NCBI RefSeq assembly: GCF_021696945.1
Contig: NZ_JACYHE010000007.1
Span: 80,404-144,403 of the forward strand
Origin: Streptomyces sp. JJ36
Lineage (GTDB): Bacteria; Actinomycetota; Actinomycetes; Streptomycetales; Streptomycetaceae
Direction of reading: 5' to 3'
Length of the DNA: 64,000 nt
Of this stretch, positions 17,291 to 25,242 are shown one piece after another. The notes under the pieces were generated by a model that ran no database searches, was not told where the DNA came from, and saw only the letters and a list, made by a program, of their open reading frames with translations. The position numbers and the translations under genes are program-made. Numbering within the stretch: position 1 is the stretch's first letter; each line of letters opens with the position of its first letter.

Positions 17291-17817
17291 AGGTTCACGG
17301 ACAGCTTCATCAGGAGCGCGTGCGGGACCGGCCCGCAGGCGAAGGTGGTGTGGCACATCGGGGCCAGCAGCGGCCGCACCCGTGCCACGGCCTCGTCCTC
17401 GCCCGCCAGCAGGGCCACCAGCCGGCCGGTCTCGGCCGGTGCCCGGGAGCCGGAGACGGGAGCCTCGACGTAGTGGCCGCCGGCGTCGCGGACGTCGGCC
17501 TCGAGGCCACCGGAGTAGCCGGGCGAGGTGGTGCCCATGTGCACCACGGTGCGGCCCGCGACCCGGTCGGCGAACGCGGGGGTGCCGCGGCCCAGCGCGG
17601 CGTCGGTCGCGGCGCCGTCGGCGAGCATCGTGAGCACCACCCCGGACCGGGCGCAGACCTCACCGGGGCCGTCGGCCACCTCGGCGCCCGCCGCGCGCAG
17701 CGGCCCCGTCCTGGAGTGCGTGCGGTTCCAGACCACCAGCGGGGTGCAGGCGCGCGCGAGGTTGAGGGCCATGGGCTGCCCCATGACGCCGAGGCCGAGG
17801 AATCCCACCGTGGTCAC
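16933..17817 (-). CDS. NAD(P)-dependent oxidoreductase (6PGDH/HIBADH family)
   Basis: The product has 294 residues, normal for the beta-hydroxyacid dehydrogenase family. The N-terminal Rossmann motif is [18 protein letters not shown], and the conserved VVWNRTHSR follows. The substrate block reads [15 protein letters not shown], and the catalytic Lys lies in [11 protein letters not shown]. The family oxidises short hydroxyacids or reduces their semialdehydes and imines; the substrate is unknown. The GTG at 17817 has GGAGAGGG upstream; an in-frame upstream extension to 18117 crosses the operators and the divergent TetR gene and is rejected. It is divergently arranged with that TetR gene, its probable regulator. 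Confidence 0.9.
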   Translation of the reverse strand: MTTVGFLGLGVMGQPMALNLARACTPLVVWNRTHSRTGPLRAAGAEVADGPGEVCARSGVVLTMLADGAATDAALGRGTPAFADRVAGRTVVHMGTTSPGYSGGLEADVRDAGGHYVEAPVSGSRAPAETGRLVALLAGEDEAVARVRPLLAPMCHTTFACGPVPHALLMKLSVNLYLISLVTGLTEAFHFAGGHGLDPRLFLEVLDAGPMASGVSRMKAPKLLSGDLSVQAAAADVLKNNELIAEAARAAAVASPVLDACHALFRETVELGHGASDMVAVLRALEARTDRGAR

Positions 17818-17860
17818 CGTGCACCGCCCTCTCCGGGGTGCGCCTCCGCACCCCGACCGA

Positions 17861-17878
17861 CTATGACGTACGTCATAG
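17861..17878. promoter_or_regulatory. Palindromic operator 1 (CTATGACGTACGTCATAG)
   Basis: A perfect 18-base palindrome lies between the oxidoreductase start (17817) and the TetR gene. It shares TATGAC/GTCATA arms with the second copy ten bases away, so it is very likely bound by the TetR protein encoded at 18029. Confidence 0.8.
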
Positions 17879-17887
17879 TAGCCTGGA

Positions 17888-17907
17888 CCTATGACGACTG
17901 TCATAGG
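17888..17907. promoter_or_regulatory. Palindromic operator 2 (CCTATGACGACTGTCATAGG)
   Basis: The outer eight bases on each side are perfectly complementary, with a mismatched four-base centre. Centre-to-centre distance to operator 1 is about 28 bases, suggesting that two dimers bind and control both divergent promoters. Confidence 0.78.
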
Positions 17908-18028
17908 AGGTGGCCGGGACGTCCCGACCGCGCGGCCCGCCGGCAGGGCTCCCCACGCCGCTACGCTGGGGCGCCGCCGGGGACGAGAGGACGGGCCCGG
18001 CCGGGCCGTTCGGCGGGAGGACGCACAC

Positions 18029-18625
18029 ATGGCCGCATCCGCACGGGGACCGCGCGAGCGGATGGTCTTCAGCGCGGCCCAGCTCATCCGGCGCCAGGGC
18101 GCGACCGCGACGGGCATGCGGCAGGTCGCCGCGCACGCCGGGGCCCCGCGCGGTTCGCTCCAGCACTACTTCCCCGGGGGCAAGGAGCAGCTCGTCAACG
18201 AGGCAGTGGCCTGGGCCGGACGTTACGCCGGGAAGCGCGTCGCCCGCTTCCTGGCCGAGCTGCCGGAGCCCTCGCCCAGCGGGCTCTTCGCCGCGATGGT
18301 GCGCCAGTGGACCGACGAGTTCCGGGACACCGGTTTCGCCGGGGGCTGCCCCGTCGCGGCGGCCACGGTGGACTGCGCGGAGGGCACCGCCTCCGCCCGG
18401 GAGGCCTCCGCGGCCGCGTTCGCCTGCTGGACCGGACCGGTGGCCGCGGCCCTCCGGGACACGGGGGTGCCGCCGGCCCGGTCCGAGGCGCTGGCCACCC
18501 TGATGATCAGCGCGCTGGAGGGCGCGCTGATCATCGCCCGGGCCGAGCGGGACGTCCGTGCCCTGACCACCGTGGCGGAGGAGCTGGCTCCGCTGCTGGA
18601 CGCGGCGGTGCCTGCCCGGCCCTGA
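18029..18625 (+). CDS. TetR family regulator (LmrA/YxaF-like)
   Basis: A 198-residue repressor. The helix-turn-helix reads [20 protein letters not shown] then [17 protein letters not shown], a variant common in LmrA/YxaF-type TetR proteins. The C-terminal domain contains [17 protein letters not shown] and a final helix of the LmrA C-terminal type. The ATG at 18029 has GGGAGG eight bases upstream; an in-frame ATG at 17891 lies inside operator 2 and is unlikely. The gene is divergent from the 6PGDH-family oxidoreductase and probably controls both genes through the twin palindromes. Confidence 0.9.
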   Translation: MAASARGPRERMVFSAAQLIRRQGATATGMRQVAAHAGAPRGSLQHYFPGGKEQLVNEAVAWAGRYAGKRVARFLAELPEPSPSGLFAAMVRQWTDEFRDTGFAGGCPVAAATVDCAEGTASAREASAAAFACWTGPVAAALRDTGVPPARSEALATLMISALEGALIIARAERDVRALTTVAEELAPLLDAAVPARP

Positions 18626-18723
18626 CCCCGGGCCCGCGCGGCCAGGGGCCCTTCTGGGCGGCTCCCGCGGCCCGCCCCGCGCGCCGCGCCTCGCGTCGCC
18701 GCGCCGGCGGCCATACCGCGGCC

Positions 18724-19136
18724 TTGCGCGTCGCCCTGAGGACCGCCGGCTCGTACGGCGACGTCGCCCCGTTCACCGGCCTCGCCCAGGTCCTGTCGTA
18801 CGCCGGCCACGAGGTCACCCTCGTCGCCCACGACCGCTTCGCCCCGCTCGCCCGCGCGGCGGGGGTGCCCCTCCACCCGCTGCCCGTCGGCCCGTACGCG
18901 CTGCTGCACTCCGCTCGCGGCCGCCACCCTCCGTGCCGGTGTCCCCCCGGTGCCGCTCCCCGTCCGGTTCGACGCCTTCTTCAGGGCTCACCGCCGGGGA
19001 CCTCGCGGCGAGCCTCGGGGAGGTCACCGCCCGGCCCGCCTACCGGCGGCGGGCGGCCGCACTCGCCGCGCGGCTCCGCGCGGAGGACGGCGTCGCGCCC
19101 GTACTGGCGGCCGTCGACCGGCTCACGCGCGGCTGA
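18724..19136 (+). pseudogene. Decayed GT1-type glycosyltransferase
   Basis: The first part, from a TTG at 18724, encodes a typical start of a GT1 glycosyltransferase: TAGSYGDVAPFTGLAQVL, then YAGHEVTLVAHDRFAPLARA and GVPLHPLPVGP. The last part, in another frame, encodes a typical end: LTAGDLAASLGEVTARPAYR, then AALAARLRAEDGVAPVLAAV, stopping at 19136. The ~300 central residues, including the donor-binding domain, are missing, and the two pieces are out of frame. This is an internal deletion plus frameshift, so the gene is dead. Confidence 0.8.
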
Positions 19137-19189
19137 GGGCGTCCACCCGGCCCTCCGGCTTGTGCCCGGCTGCCGCACGGCGAGCGGGC

Positions 19190-20704
19190 TCAGGGCGCGC
19201 CCCGGGCCCCGGTGCCGCCGGGGGTCCCGGCCGGGCCGCCGGGTGCCGGTACGGGCGGGGCGGCGCGGGTCGCGCCGGCGCCGGCCGAGTCCGCGGCGGA
19301 CGCTCCGGAGACGCCCGCCGCGGCCCACTCCTCCGCCGTCAGCGGCGGCCCGGAGAGCTGCGGCAGGCGCGGCCCCCGCAGCAGTGCCCACACCACGTCC
19401 GGGCGGAGCAGCACCGCCGGAGGCCGCTCCAGGGTCATCACGTCCGTCACCACCCGCGCCACCAGCCCGGAACCGGTCGAGACGTAGAGCAGCCGGTCCA
19501 CCGCCCGGGCGAGCAGCCGTTCCCAAAGGGAGGGCGGGCGGTCCGCCGCCCCCGGGTAGAACACGTCCTGCCCGGTCGCCAGATCCCAGGCCACCGAGAC
19601 CGGCCGGGCGATCCCCCGCTGGGCGCGCCGTGCCGTGCCGGGGGCGCCAGCCCGCCCGGCACGTACGGCGCGGCGCAGCGCCAGCGCGCCCTGTGCGGCG
19701 ACCGACATCCCGTGGCCGTAGACCGGGTTGTAGGCGGCCACGGCGTCCCCGAGGACCACGAAGCCGCGCGGCCGGCCGCGCAGCCGCTCGACGTACCGGC
19801 GCCGGTTGACGGTGCTGCGGCAGAGCACCACCGGCGACAGCGGCTCGGCGTTCCGGGCCAGGGCGCCCACCACGCCGTGCCGGGCGCCGGCGGCGAAGGT
19901 CTCGAAGTGCTCCGGGTCGGCGGTGGGTTCGCCGCCGCGGGTGCCGCCGACCGTGACCAGCCAGCGCCCGCCCTCCACGGGAGCGACGACCGCCGCGCGG
20001 CCGGGCGTCCCGGCCCGCGGGTCGGCCTGCACGTTGACCACGGGAAAGTCCTCGGTACCGGCCGGGGCGCGGTAGACGCGGCTGGCGTACACCAGTCCGG
20101 TGTCCACCCGGCGTTCCCGTGGCCGCCCGGCGCCGAGGGCCGCGAGCCACACGGGCGCCCGTGAGCCGCGCCCGCCCGCGTCCACCACCAGGTCCGCCGT
20201 CAGCAGCGACTCCTCCCCGGACGGGGCGCGCAGCCGGACGCCCGTCACCCGCCGGGCGTCGCCGGCCAGTCCCAGCACCTCGGTGCCCTCCCGGACCCGG
20301 ATGCGGGGGTCGGCCAGCACCCGGCGCCGGATCGTCCAGTCCAGCAGGTCGCGGCTGCACAGGTAGAGCAGGTGCGAGGCGGGCCAGCGGCGGAACCAGC
20401 CGCGCGGGCTGAGCGCCACCATGTCCCGCGGCAGCGGGACCCGCCGCGCGCCGGCGGCCAGGAGGTCGTCCGTCACCCCGGGTACCAGTTCCTCCAGCGC
20501 CCGGGCGCCGCCGGACCACAGCAGGTGGACGTGGCGGGCCTGCGGCACACCTCTGCGGGGGCCCGGGCCCTGCGGGTACACGTCCCGCTCGACGACCACC
20601 ACCTCCCGCACCCGGCAGGCCAGGGCGGCGGCCGCGAGCACGCCCGCGAAGCCGCCGCCGACCACCACGGCCCGTCCTGTGTCGCTGACCGGTTTCCTCA
20701 TCAC
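19190..20704 (-). CDS. FAD-dependent oxidoreductase (monooxygenase/epoxidase type)
   Basis: A 504-residue flavoprotein. The dinucleotide-binding motif VVVGGGFAGVLAAAAL sits near residue 14, and the second FAD motif FVVLGDAVAAYNPVYGHGM is near residue 325, as in the PHBH/squalene-epoxidase-like family. The region between holds DLVVDAGGRGSRAP. The last ~45 residues are an Ala/Pro/Gly tail. The substrate is unknown. The ATG overlaps the stop of the upstream membrane-protein gene by four bases (20701-20704), so translation is coupled. It is the last gene of a three-gene cassette with the HExxH peptidase and the 7-TM protein. Confidence 0.88.
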   Translation of the reverse strand: MMRKPVSDTGRAVVVGGGFAGVLAAAALACRVREVVVVERDVYPQGPGPRRGVPQARHVHLLWSGGARALEELVPGVTDDLLAAGARRVPLPRDMVALSPRGWFRRWPASHLLYLCSRDLLDWTIRRRVLADPRIRVREGTEVLGLAGDARRVTGVRLRAPSGEESLLTADLVVDAGGRGSRAPVWLAALGAGRPRERRVDTGLVYASRVYRAPAGTEDFPVVNVQADPRAGTPGRAAVVAPVEGGRWLVTVGGTRGGEPTADPEHFETFAAGARHGVVGALARNAEPLSPVVLCRSTVNRRRYVERLRGRPRGFVVLGDAVAAYNPVYGHGMSVAAQGALALRRAVRAGRAGAPGTARRAQRGIARPVSVAWDLATGQDVFYPGAADRPPSLWERLLARAVDRLLYVSTGSGLVARVVTDVMTLERPPAVLLRPDVVWALLRGPRLPQLSGPPLTAEEWAAAGVSGASAADSAGAGATRAAPPVPAPGGPAGTPGGTGARGAP

Positions 20705-21867
20705 GGGGCACTCTCCTGGCGGGACGCTCGCCGGCGGACGTCCGCGACGACGGGGTGGCTCAGCGCCTCCGACATCCGGACCAGATCGAAGGGGGACTCG
20801 CGGGCCGGTACGGGGCCGGCGCGGGCCGCCTCGTCCGGGGCCCGGCTGCGGGCGCGCAGCGCGGCGACGGTCAGCGCCGCGTCCGCGATGGCCGCGGCCT
20901 CCTCGGCCCGAGCGCCGTGCCGCAGGGCAGCAGCGTGCGCCCGGTCACGTACGGCGGTGTCGAAGTACGGCGCGAGCAGCAGCATGCCGTCGTGGATCGC
21001 CGACGTGCGCTGCGTGAGCAGCAGTTGGGGCGGGGACCAGCGGGACATCCGTACGGGCGTGCTGCCCGGCACGGCGTGCCGCACCTCCCGCCACAGCGGT
21101 CCGAGCCGGCGGTAGGCGACCCGGGCGCGGCGGCGCTGCGAGGCGCGCTGCCCGGCGAGCGGCAGGACGAACCCGATCCCGATGAGCACCGCGGAGAGCG
21201 AGGCCAGGCGGGGCGCCAGCCCGGTGCTGAGCCAGTCCCAGTCCCGTCCGGCCCAGCGGGCTGCGACCGCGGCGAACTTGGCGCCGTCGTAACCGAGGTT
21301 CAGCAGGTATCCGGCGGTGAGCAGCAGGATGCCGCTGCGGAGCCAGCCGTGGATCTGGCGCGACCAGCGGCAGCAGAGGACGGTGGTCACCAGCACGGCA
21401 GCGGTGTGCGCCACCAGGTACAGCACGATCATCTCGCGCATGAACGGGGTGGTCGCGTAGTACGTGTCGAGGTCCCGGAGCCGTTCCTCGGGGGCGTCGG
21501 CGAGCGCGAAGAGCACGGCGAGGGCGACGATGACCGCCGCGTAGACGCCGGTGCACCAGCGGGTGGCGCGGCGGCGGGAGGCGGCGTCGCCGCCGCGCCA
21601 GTTGATGATGAGCACCAGGCAGGAGGCGCAGAAGCCGGTGAGGAGGCAGTAGACCAGCGGTGCGGAGATGTTGGGGACGCCGGTGACGCGGTTGACCCAG
21701 GCGATGGTGGGAGGTGCGGCGAAGACGAACACCGCGGAGGCGACCAGCAGCAGTCCGCCGACGGAGCGCAGCAGCGGGTCGTGCCGGCGGCGGACGAGCG
21801 CGGGCAGCCGGAAGAGGAAGGCGGCGCCGCCCACCGCGGCGGGGATGTAGAAGTCGAGTCCCTCCAC
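20701..21867 (-). CDS. 7-TM membrane protein, MAB_1171c/DUF6545-like
   Basis: The 388-residue protein has about seven hydrophobic segments in its first ~230 residues, for example VGGLLLVASAVFVFAAPPTI, LVYCLLTGFCASCLVLIINW and LASLSAVLIGIGFVLPLAG. A ~150-residue cytoplasmic tail follows. The tail has the pattern YRRLGPLWREV...VP...LLTQRTSAIHDGMLLLAPYFD, which I recall from the actinobacterial family labelled 'MAB_1171c putative transporter' (DUF6545). No transport activity can be read from sequence. It starts with GTG six bases after the stop of the peptidase gene and overlaps the FAD oxidoreductase gene by four bases. Confidence 0.85.
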   Translation of the reverse strand: MEGLDFYIPAAVGGAAFLFRLPALVRRRHDPLLRSVGGLLLVASAVFVFAAPPTIAWVNRVTGVPNISAPLVYCLLTGFCASCLVLIINWRGGDAASRRRATRWCTGVYAAVIVALAVLFALADAPEERLRDLDTYYATTPFMREMIVLYLVAHTAAVLVTTVLCCRWSRQIHGWLRSGILLLTAGYLLNLGYDGAKFAAVAARWAGRDWDWLSTGLAPRLASLSAVLIGIGFVLPLAGQRASQRRRARVAYRRLGPLWREVRHAVPGSTPVRMSRWSPPQLLLTQRTSAIHDGMLLLAPYFDTAVRDRAHAAALRHGARAEEAAAIADAALTVAALRARSRAPDEAARAGPVPARESPFDLVRMSEALSHPVVADVRRRASRQESAP

Positions 21868-21873
21868 GGGCGG

Positions 21874-22392
21874 TCAGCCGAGCAGGCTGCGGTAGCACAG
21901 GGAGGCCGCGATGCGCCCGACCGGGCCCTCGCCCCGGGGCGGCCCGCCGTCCAGCAGGGGGCGGCAGGCGCTGCCCAGCAGCAGCCCGAACCGCTCGGCC
22001 TCCCACTCCTCGTTCTCCGCGAAGTGGGTACGGGCGGCGGCCCGGCGGACCACCGTGGTCAGGTCCGCTCCCCCGGCGAGCGGCCGGGCGGCCGCGGCGG
22101 CCCCGCCGGCCGCATGGCCGCCGTGCCCGGCGTGCATGTGCCACAACTCGTGGCCGAGGATGACCACTTGGTGGTCGGGCGGGGTGTGCTCCTCCACCAC
22201 CACCAGATCGCGGTCGGGGAGCGCCAGGAACAGACCGCTGGCGGTGCCGGGCGGGAAGGCGGTGGTGCGCAGGTGCACGGGCCGCTCGCGCCGCCGGCCC
22301 ATGGCTGCGCACAGGGCGCCGAACAGGTCGCGCGGGGCGGACCAGCTCTGGCCCTCGAGCCCCGAGACGAGTTCGCCGCAGAGGCGGCGCAT
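21874..22392 (-). CDS. HExxH zinc peptidase-like protein (ImmA/IrrE-type)
   Basis: A 172-residue protein with a gluzincin-like core VVILGHELWHMHAGH: HELWH supplies two zinc ligands and the base Glu, and a further Glu pair follows in HFAENEEWEAERFGLLL. The layout resembles ImmA/IrrE-type proteases, which in many bacteria cleave an XRE-family repressor. Database entries for relatives often read 'toxin-antitoxin system, toxin component'. No XRE gene is adjacent; the nearest is at 25243-26169. I chose the ATG at 22392 because GAGG lies nine bases upstream; a GTG at 22410 is also possible. It is the first gene of the cassette with the 7-TM protein and the FAD oxidoreductase. Confidence 0.8.
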   Translation of the reverse strand: MRRLCGELVSGLEGQSWSAPRDLFGALCAAMGRRRERPVHLRTTAFPPGTASGLFLALPDRDLVVVEEHTPPDHQVVILGHELWHMHAGHGGHAAGGAAAAARPLAGGADLTTVVRRAAARTHFAENEEWEAERFGLLLGSACRPLLDGGPPRGEGPVGRIAASLCYRSLLG

Positions 22393-22491
22393 CTCCCTGC
22401 CCCTCGTCACCGGTGGTCACCCGCCAGGCTCGCCGACATGTCACGTCGCAAGGTAGCAGGGCCGTGACAGGTGGTGAAGGCCGCCCCGTCC

Positions 22492-22529
22492 TTGACCGCG
22501 TCCGGACAAGCGCTAAGGTCTAGACTAAT
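22492..22529 (+). promoter_or_regulatory. LPMO promoter with DasR-like box
   Basis: TTGACC (22492-22497) and TAAGGT (22514-22519), 16 bases apart, form a plausible housekeeping promoter. Overlapping the -10 is TAAGGTCTAGACTAAT (22514-22529), whose core GGTCTAGAC matches the DasR-responsive element (ACTGGTCTAGACCACT) that controls chitin genes in Streptomyces. The rest of 22393-22696 holds no gene that I can support. Confidence 0.65.
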
Positions 22530-22696
22530 GGTGAGCGCGGAACCGGCTTCCCGGCCCCGTCACCGTCCGCACACGTGCACGTCAGCGGCCGGTGACGACC
22601 CTCGCTCCGGCGGAGCCTCCGCCCTCGCCAGCCCCCACATCCGAGGGATCGTCGCCTCCCCACCTCGGCGACGGTTTCCACCTGCGAGGAGTTGAC

Positions 22697-23212
22697 ATGC
22701 TCACAAAGAGGAAGCTGGCAGCCGTCATCGGGGCCGGAATGGCCCCGCTCGTCGCGGTGAGCCTGCCGGCCGGCACCGCCAGCGCGCACGGCTACGTGTC
22801 CTCACCGCCCAGCCGCCAGACCCAGTGCGCCGACGGGTCGGTGCCGTGCGGCCCCATCAAGTGGGAACCGCAGAGCGTCGAGGGCCCCAAGGGCCTGCGG
22901 AGCTGCAGCGGCGGCAACGCCCGCTTCTCCGAACTCGACGACGACAGCAAGGGATGGCGGGTCACCTCCGTCAACCGCACCACCACCTTCACCTGGCGCC
23001 TGACGGCCCGGCACGCCACCAGCACCTGGCAGTACTTCGCCAACGGCGCCAAGATCGCGGAGTTCGACGACGGCGGTGCGCAGCCCGGTTCGACCGTCCA
23101 CCACCGGGTGGACTTCGGCTCCCACACCGGCCGGCAGAAGGTACTGGCCGTCTGGAACATCGCCGACACCGCCAACGCGTTCTACGCCTGCATCGACGTC
23201 AACGTCCGCTGA
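22697..23212 (+). CDS. AA10 lytic polysaccharide monooxygenase
   Basis: A 171-residue secreted copper enzyme that oxidatively cleaves chitin or cellulose. A Sec signal peptide (residues 1-30) ends in TASA, so His31 (HGYVSSPPSRQ) becomes the mature N-terminus, the first copper ligand. His106 in TARHATSTWQYF is the second ligand of the histidine brace. A C-terminal NAFYACIDVNV supplies the conserved aromatic. The mature catalytic domain is only ~141 residues and has no binding module, small for the family. GAGGAG lies five bases before the ATG. The upstream DasR-like box suggests control by N-acetylglucosamine and hence a chitin substrate. Confidence 0.93.
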   Translation: MLTKRKLAAVIGAGMAPLVAVSLPAGTASAHGYVSSPPSRQTQCADGSVPCGPIKWEPQSVEGPKGLRSCSGGNARFSELDDDSKGWRVTSVNRTTTFTWRLTARHATSTWQYFANGAKIAEFDDGGAQPGSTVHHRVDFGSHTGRQKVLAVWNIADTANAFYACIDVNVR

Positions 23213-23233
23213 CCTTCCCGGCCACCCCGGCCC

Positions 23234-23275
23234 GGTCCCCCGCGGCGCCGCGTGCGGCGGCACCGCGGGGGGACC
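23234..23275 (+). terminator. Terminator after the LPMO gene
   Basis: GGTCCCCCGCGG and CCGCGGGGGGACC pair with one bulged G, and an inner GCCGC/GCGGC stem extends the structure. It is followed by GTCC, without a T-tract. Confidence 0.75.
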
Positions 23276-23453
23276 GTCCAGGTCCGGCAACTTCCGTGCA
23301 TCAGAAGCGGGTTGAGGGTTCGGCGGAGACCGGGTGACGCGTCCCGTGCGCCGCGGGAGCGCTATCCTCGTCGTGCGCGACGGCCCCTCTCCCGCGGCCC
23401 GGGTGAGCACGGCGACGGACGCGGAAGCGCGGGACACACGGAGGGAGACCGGC

Positions 23454-24257
23454 ATGCCGGGGGAAGAGAACCAGGCCGTCACCATCGACACGAGCAGGCC
23501 GCACTCGGCCCGCATGTACGACTACTACCTGGGCGGCAAGACCCACTACGAGGCCGACGCCGAGGCCGCCGAACGCGTGCTCGCCGTATGGCCCGGGGTG
23601 CGGGCGTGGGCCCGGGCCAACCGCGCCTTCATGCACCGCTCCACCCGCTGGCTGGCGGGCGAGGCGGGCGTGCGCCAGTTCCTGGACATCGGCACGGGCA
23701 TCCCCACGGAGCCCAACCTGCACCAGATCGCCCAGCAGGCCGTGCCGGACGCCCGGGTGGTCTACGTGGACAACGACCCGATCGTGCTGAACTACGCCGG
23801 TGCCCTGATGAACGGGACCCCGCAGGGCCGCACCGCCTACCTGCACGGCGACGTCACGGACCCGGAGAGCATCCTGAACGCTCCCGAGCTGCACGCGACG
23901 CTGGACCTGACGGAGCCGGTCGCGCTCTCGCTCAACGCGCTGCTGCACTTCGTACCGGACGAGCAGGACCCGTACGGGCTGGTGTCCCGGCTGACGGAGG
24001 CCCTGGCCCCGGGCAGCTACCTGGCCCTCTCGCACGGTGCGCCGGAGCGGGACCCGGAGGTGCGGGACGCCGTCACCCGGCTCTACCGCAGCAGCGGCAT
24101 CTTCGTGGTGGGCCGTACCCGCGCCGAGGTGGCGCGGTTCTTCGACGGACTGGAGCTGGTGGAGCCGGGGGTCGTACGGGCCGACCTGTGGCGGCAGCCC
24201 GGCGACGCGGAGGCGCCCGGTGTGTCGCTGGCCGCGGGAGTGGCGCGCAAGCCCTGA
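23454..24257 (+). CDS. SAM-dependent methyltransferase, DUF574 family
   Basis: A 267-residue protein of a methyltransferase family greatly expanded in Streptomyces. It has the hallmark IDTSRPHSARMYDYYLGGK near the N-terminus. The SAM-binding segment is FLDIGTGIPTEPNLHQIA, followed by VVYVDNDPIVL and later ALSLNALLHFVPDE. The methyl acceptor is unknown. I chose the ATG at 23454 because GAGGGAG precedes it by six bases; an earlier in-frame start at 23334 lacks a ribosome site. Confidence 0.92.
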   Translation: MPGEENQAVTIDTSRPHSARMYDYYLGGKTHYEADAEAAERVLAVWPGVRAWARANRAFMHRSTRWLAGEAGVRQFLDIGTGIPTEPNLHQIAQQAVPDARVVYVDNDPIVLNYAGALMNGTPQGRTAYLHGDVTDPESILNAPELHATLDLTEPVALSLNALLHFVPDEQDPYGLVSRLTEALAPGSYLALSHGAPERDPEVRDAVTRLYRSSGIFVVGRTRAEVARFFDGLELVEPGVVRADLWRQPGDAEAPGVSLAAGVARKP

Positions 24258-24446
24258 CGCCGTCGCCCGGCGGAACACCCGGGTGCCGGCCCGTTGCCCT
24301 TTCCTCACGCAACCGGTCCGCCGTGCCTGCGGCGCCTCGGTGCCCGGCCGCACGCCGGTCTGCCGTGTCGCCCCGCGTGCGGCACTCGTCGCACAGTCCG
24401 TCGGGGGGTGAGGATCGAGGTGCTGTCGCAGCGAAGGGATGCCAGG

Positions 24447-25148
24447 GTGACCACCACAGGTGCACGTGCGGCGCAGGTCCGCGAGGTACGCCGGCGACTC
24501 GCTCGGGACGGTCCGCCCCGCACGCGGGCTCAGGAGGGAGACTTCGAGACCGTCACGGTGCCCGAGCAGCACTGCGACCAGCTTCGCGACGTGATGATCG
24601 CAGAGGGGGCCGAGACGGTCGTCGAGGTCGGTCTCGCCTACGCCGGTTCTGCGCTCGCCGTGGGCGAGGCGTTGGCAACCACCGATCGCCCCAACCCCCG
24701 GCACGTCATCATCGACCCGTTCCAGGAGTCCGAATTCTTCAACGCCGGCTGGGACCTGCTGTGCTCGGCCGGACTGGATGCCATCGCCACGCTCATGGTC
24801 ACGCCTTCCTCCCTCGCGCTTCCGCAACTGGTGAGGGAGGGCTTCGTCGCGGACGCCGCCTTCGTGGACGGCAGTCACCGCTTCCACGAGGTCTTCGTCG
24901 ACCTCTACTTCCTGCGCAAGGTCGTCCGGCCCGGGGGCCTGATCGTCATCGACGACGACTGGTGGCCACCGGTGCACACCGCCGTGCACTACTACGAGCG
25001 GAACCTCGGATGGTCAGTGATACCCGACGCCTTCCCTGCCGAGGGGATCGGCGCCGGGCCTCCAGGCCGACGAGGCGCTCGCTGCAAGGCCTTTCGTTTG
25101 CCGGACCCCTCGTTCGAGCCGTCCTTCGAGGACTTCCGCGCCTTCTGA
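24447..25148 (+). CDS. Class I SAM-dependent methyltransferase (Methyltransf_24-like)
   Basis: A 233-residue protein with a Rossmann-type methyltransferase core: TVVEVGLAYAGSALAVGEAL is motif I, RHVIIDPFQES is motif II, and ADAAFVDGSHRFHEVFVDLY with GGLIVIDDDWWPPV form the later strands. This resembles Methyltransf_24 enzymes that act on sugars or small molecules. The GTG at 24447 (VTTTGARAAQ) has AAGGGA upstream. Codon choice looks less extremely GC-biased than in neighbours, which may indicate later acquisition. It shares its direction with the DUF574 gene but a 189-base gap separates them. Confidence 0.85.
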   Translation: MTTTGARAAQVREVRRRLARDGPPRTRAQEGDFETVTVPEQHCDQLRDVMIAEGAETVVEVGLAYAGSALAVGEALATTDRPNPRHVIIDPFQESEFFNAGWDLLCSAGLDAIATLMVTPSSLALPQLVREGFVADAAFVDGSHRFHEVFVDLYFLRKVVRPGGLIVIDDDWWPPVHTAVHYYERNLGWSVIPDAFPAEGIGAGPPGRRGARCKAFRLPDPSFEPSFEDFRAF

Positions 25149-25202
25149 GACCGGTGCCGGCCGGCAGGCCTCGCACCGCCCGTCACGCGGCCCCGCACCG
25201 GC

Positions 25203-25229
25203 CGGCGGGACACCGGTGCCGTCCCGCCG
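25203..25229. terminator. Bidirectional hairpin between convergent genes
   Basis: CGGCGGGAC and GTCCCGCCG form a nine-base-pair stem with a nine-base loop between the methyltransferase stop and the XRE regulator stop. Confidence 0.6.
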
Positions 25230-25242
25230 CCTGGGGCAGGCC

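Noticed and set aside
17818..18117. N-terminal extension of the 6PGDH-family oxidoreductase
   Set aside because: It crosses both palindromic operators and the divergent TetR gene, and the Rossmann motif should be near the N-terminus.
19190..25148. A secondary-metabolite gene cluster (FAD enzyme, glycosyltransferase remnant, two methyltransferases)
   Set aside because: No polyketide, peptide or terpene synthase is present, the glycosyltransferase is dead, and the LPMO, with its own promoter and terminator, separates the parts.
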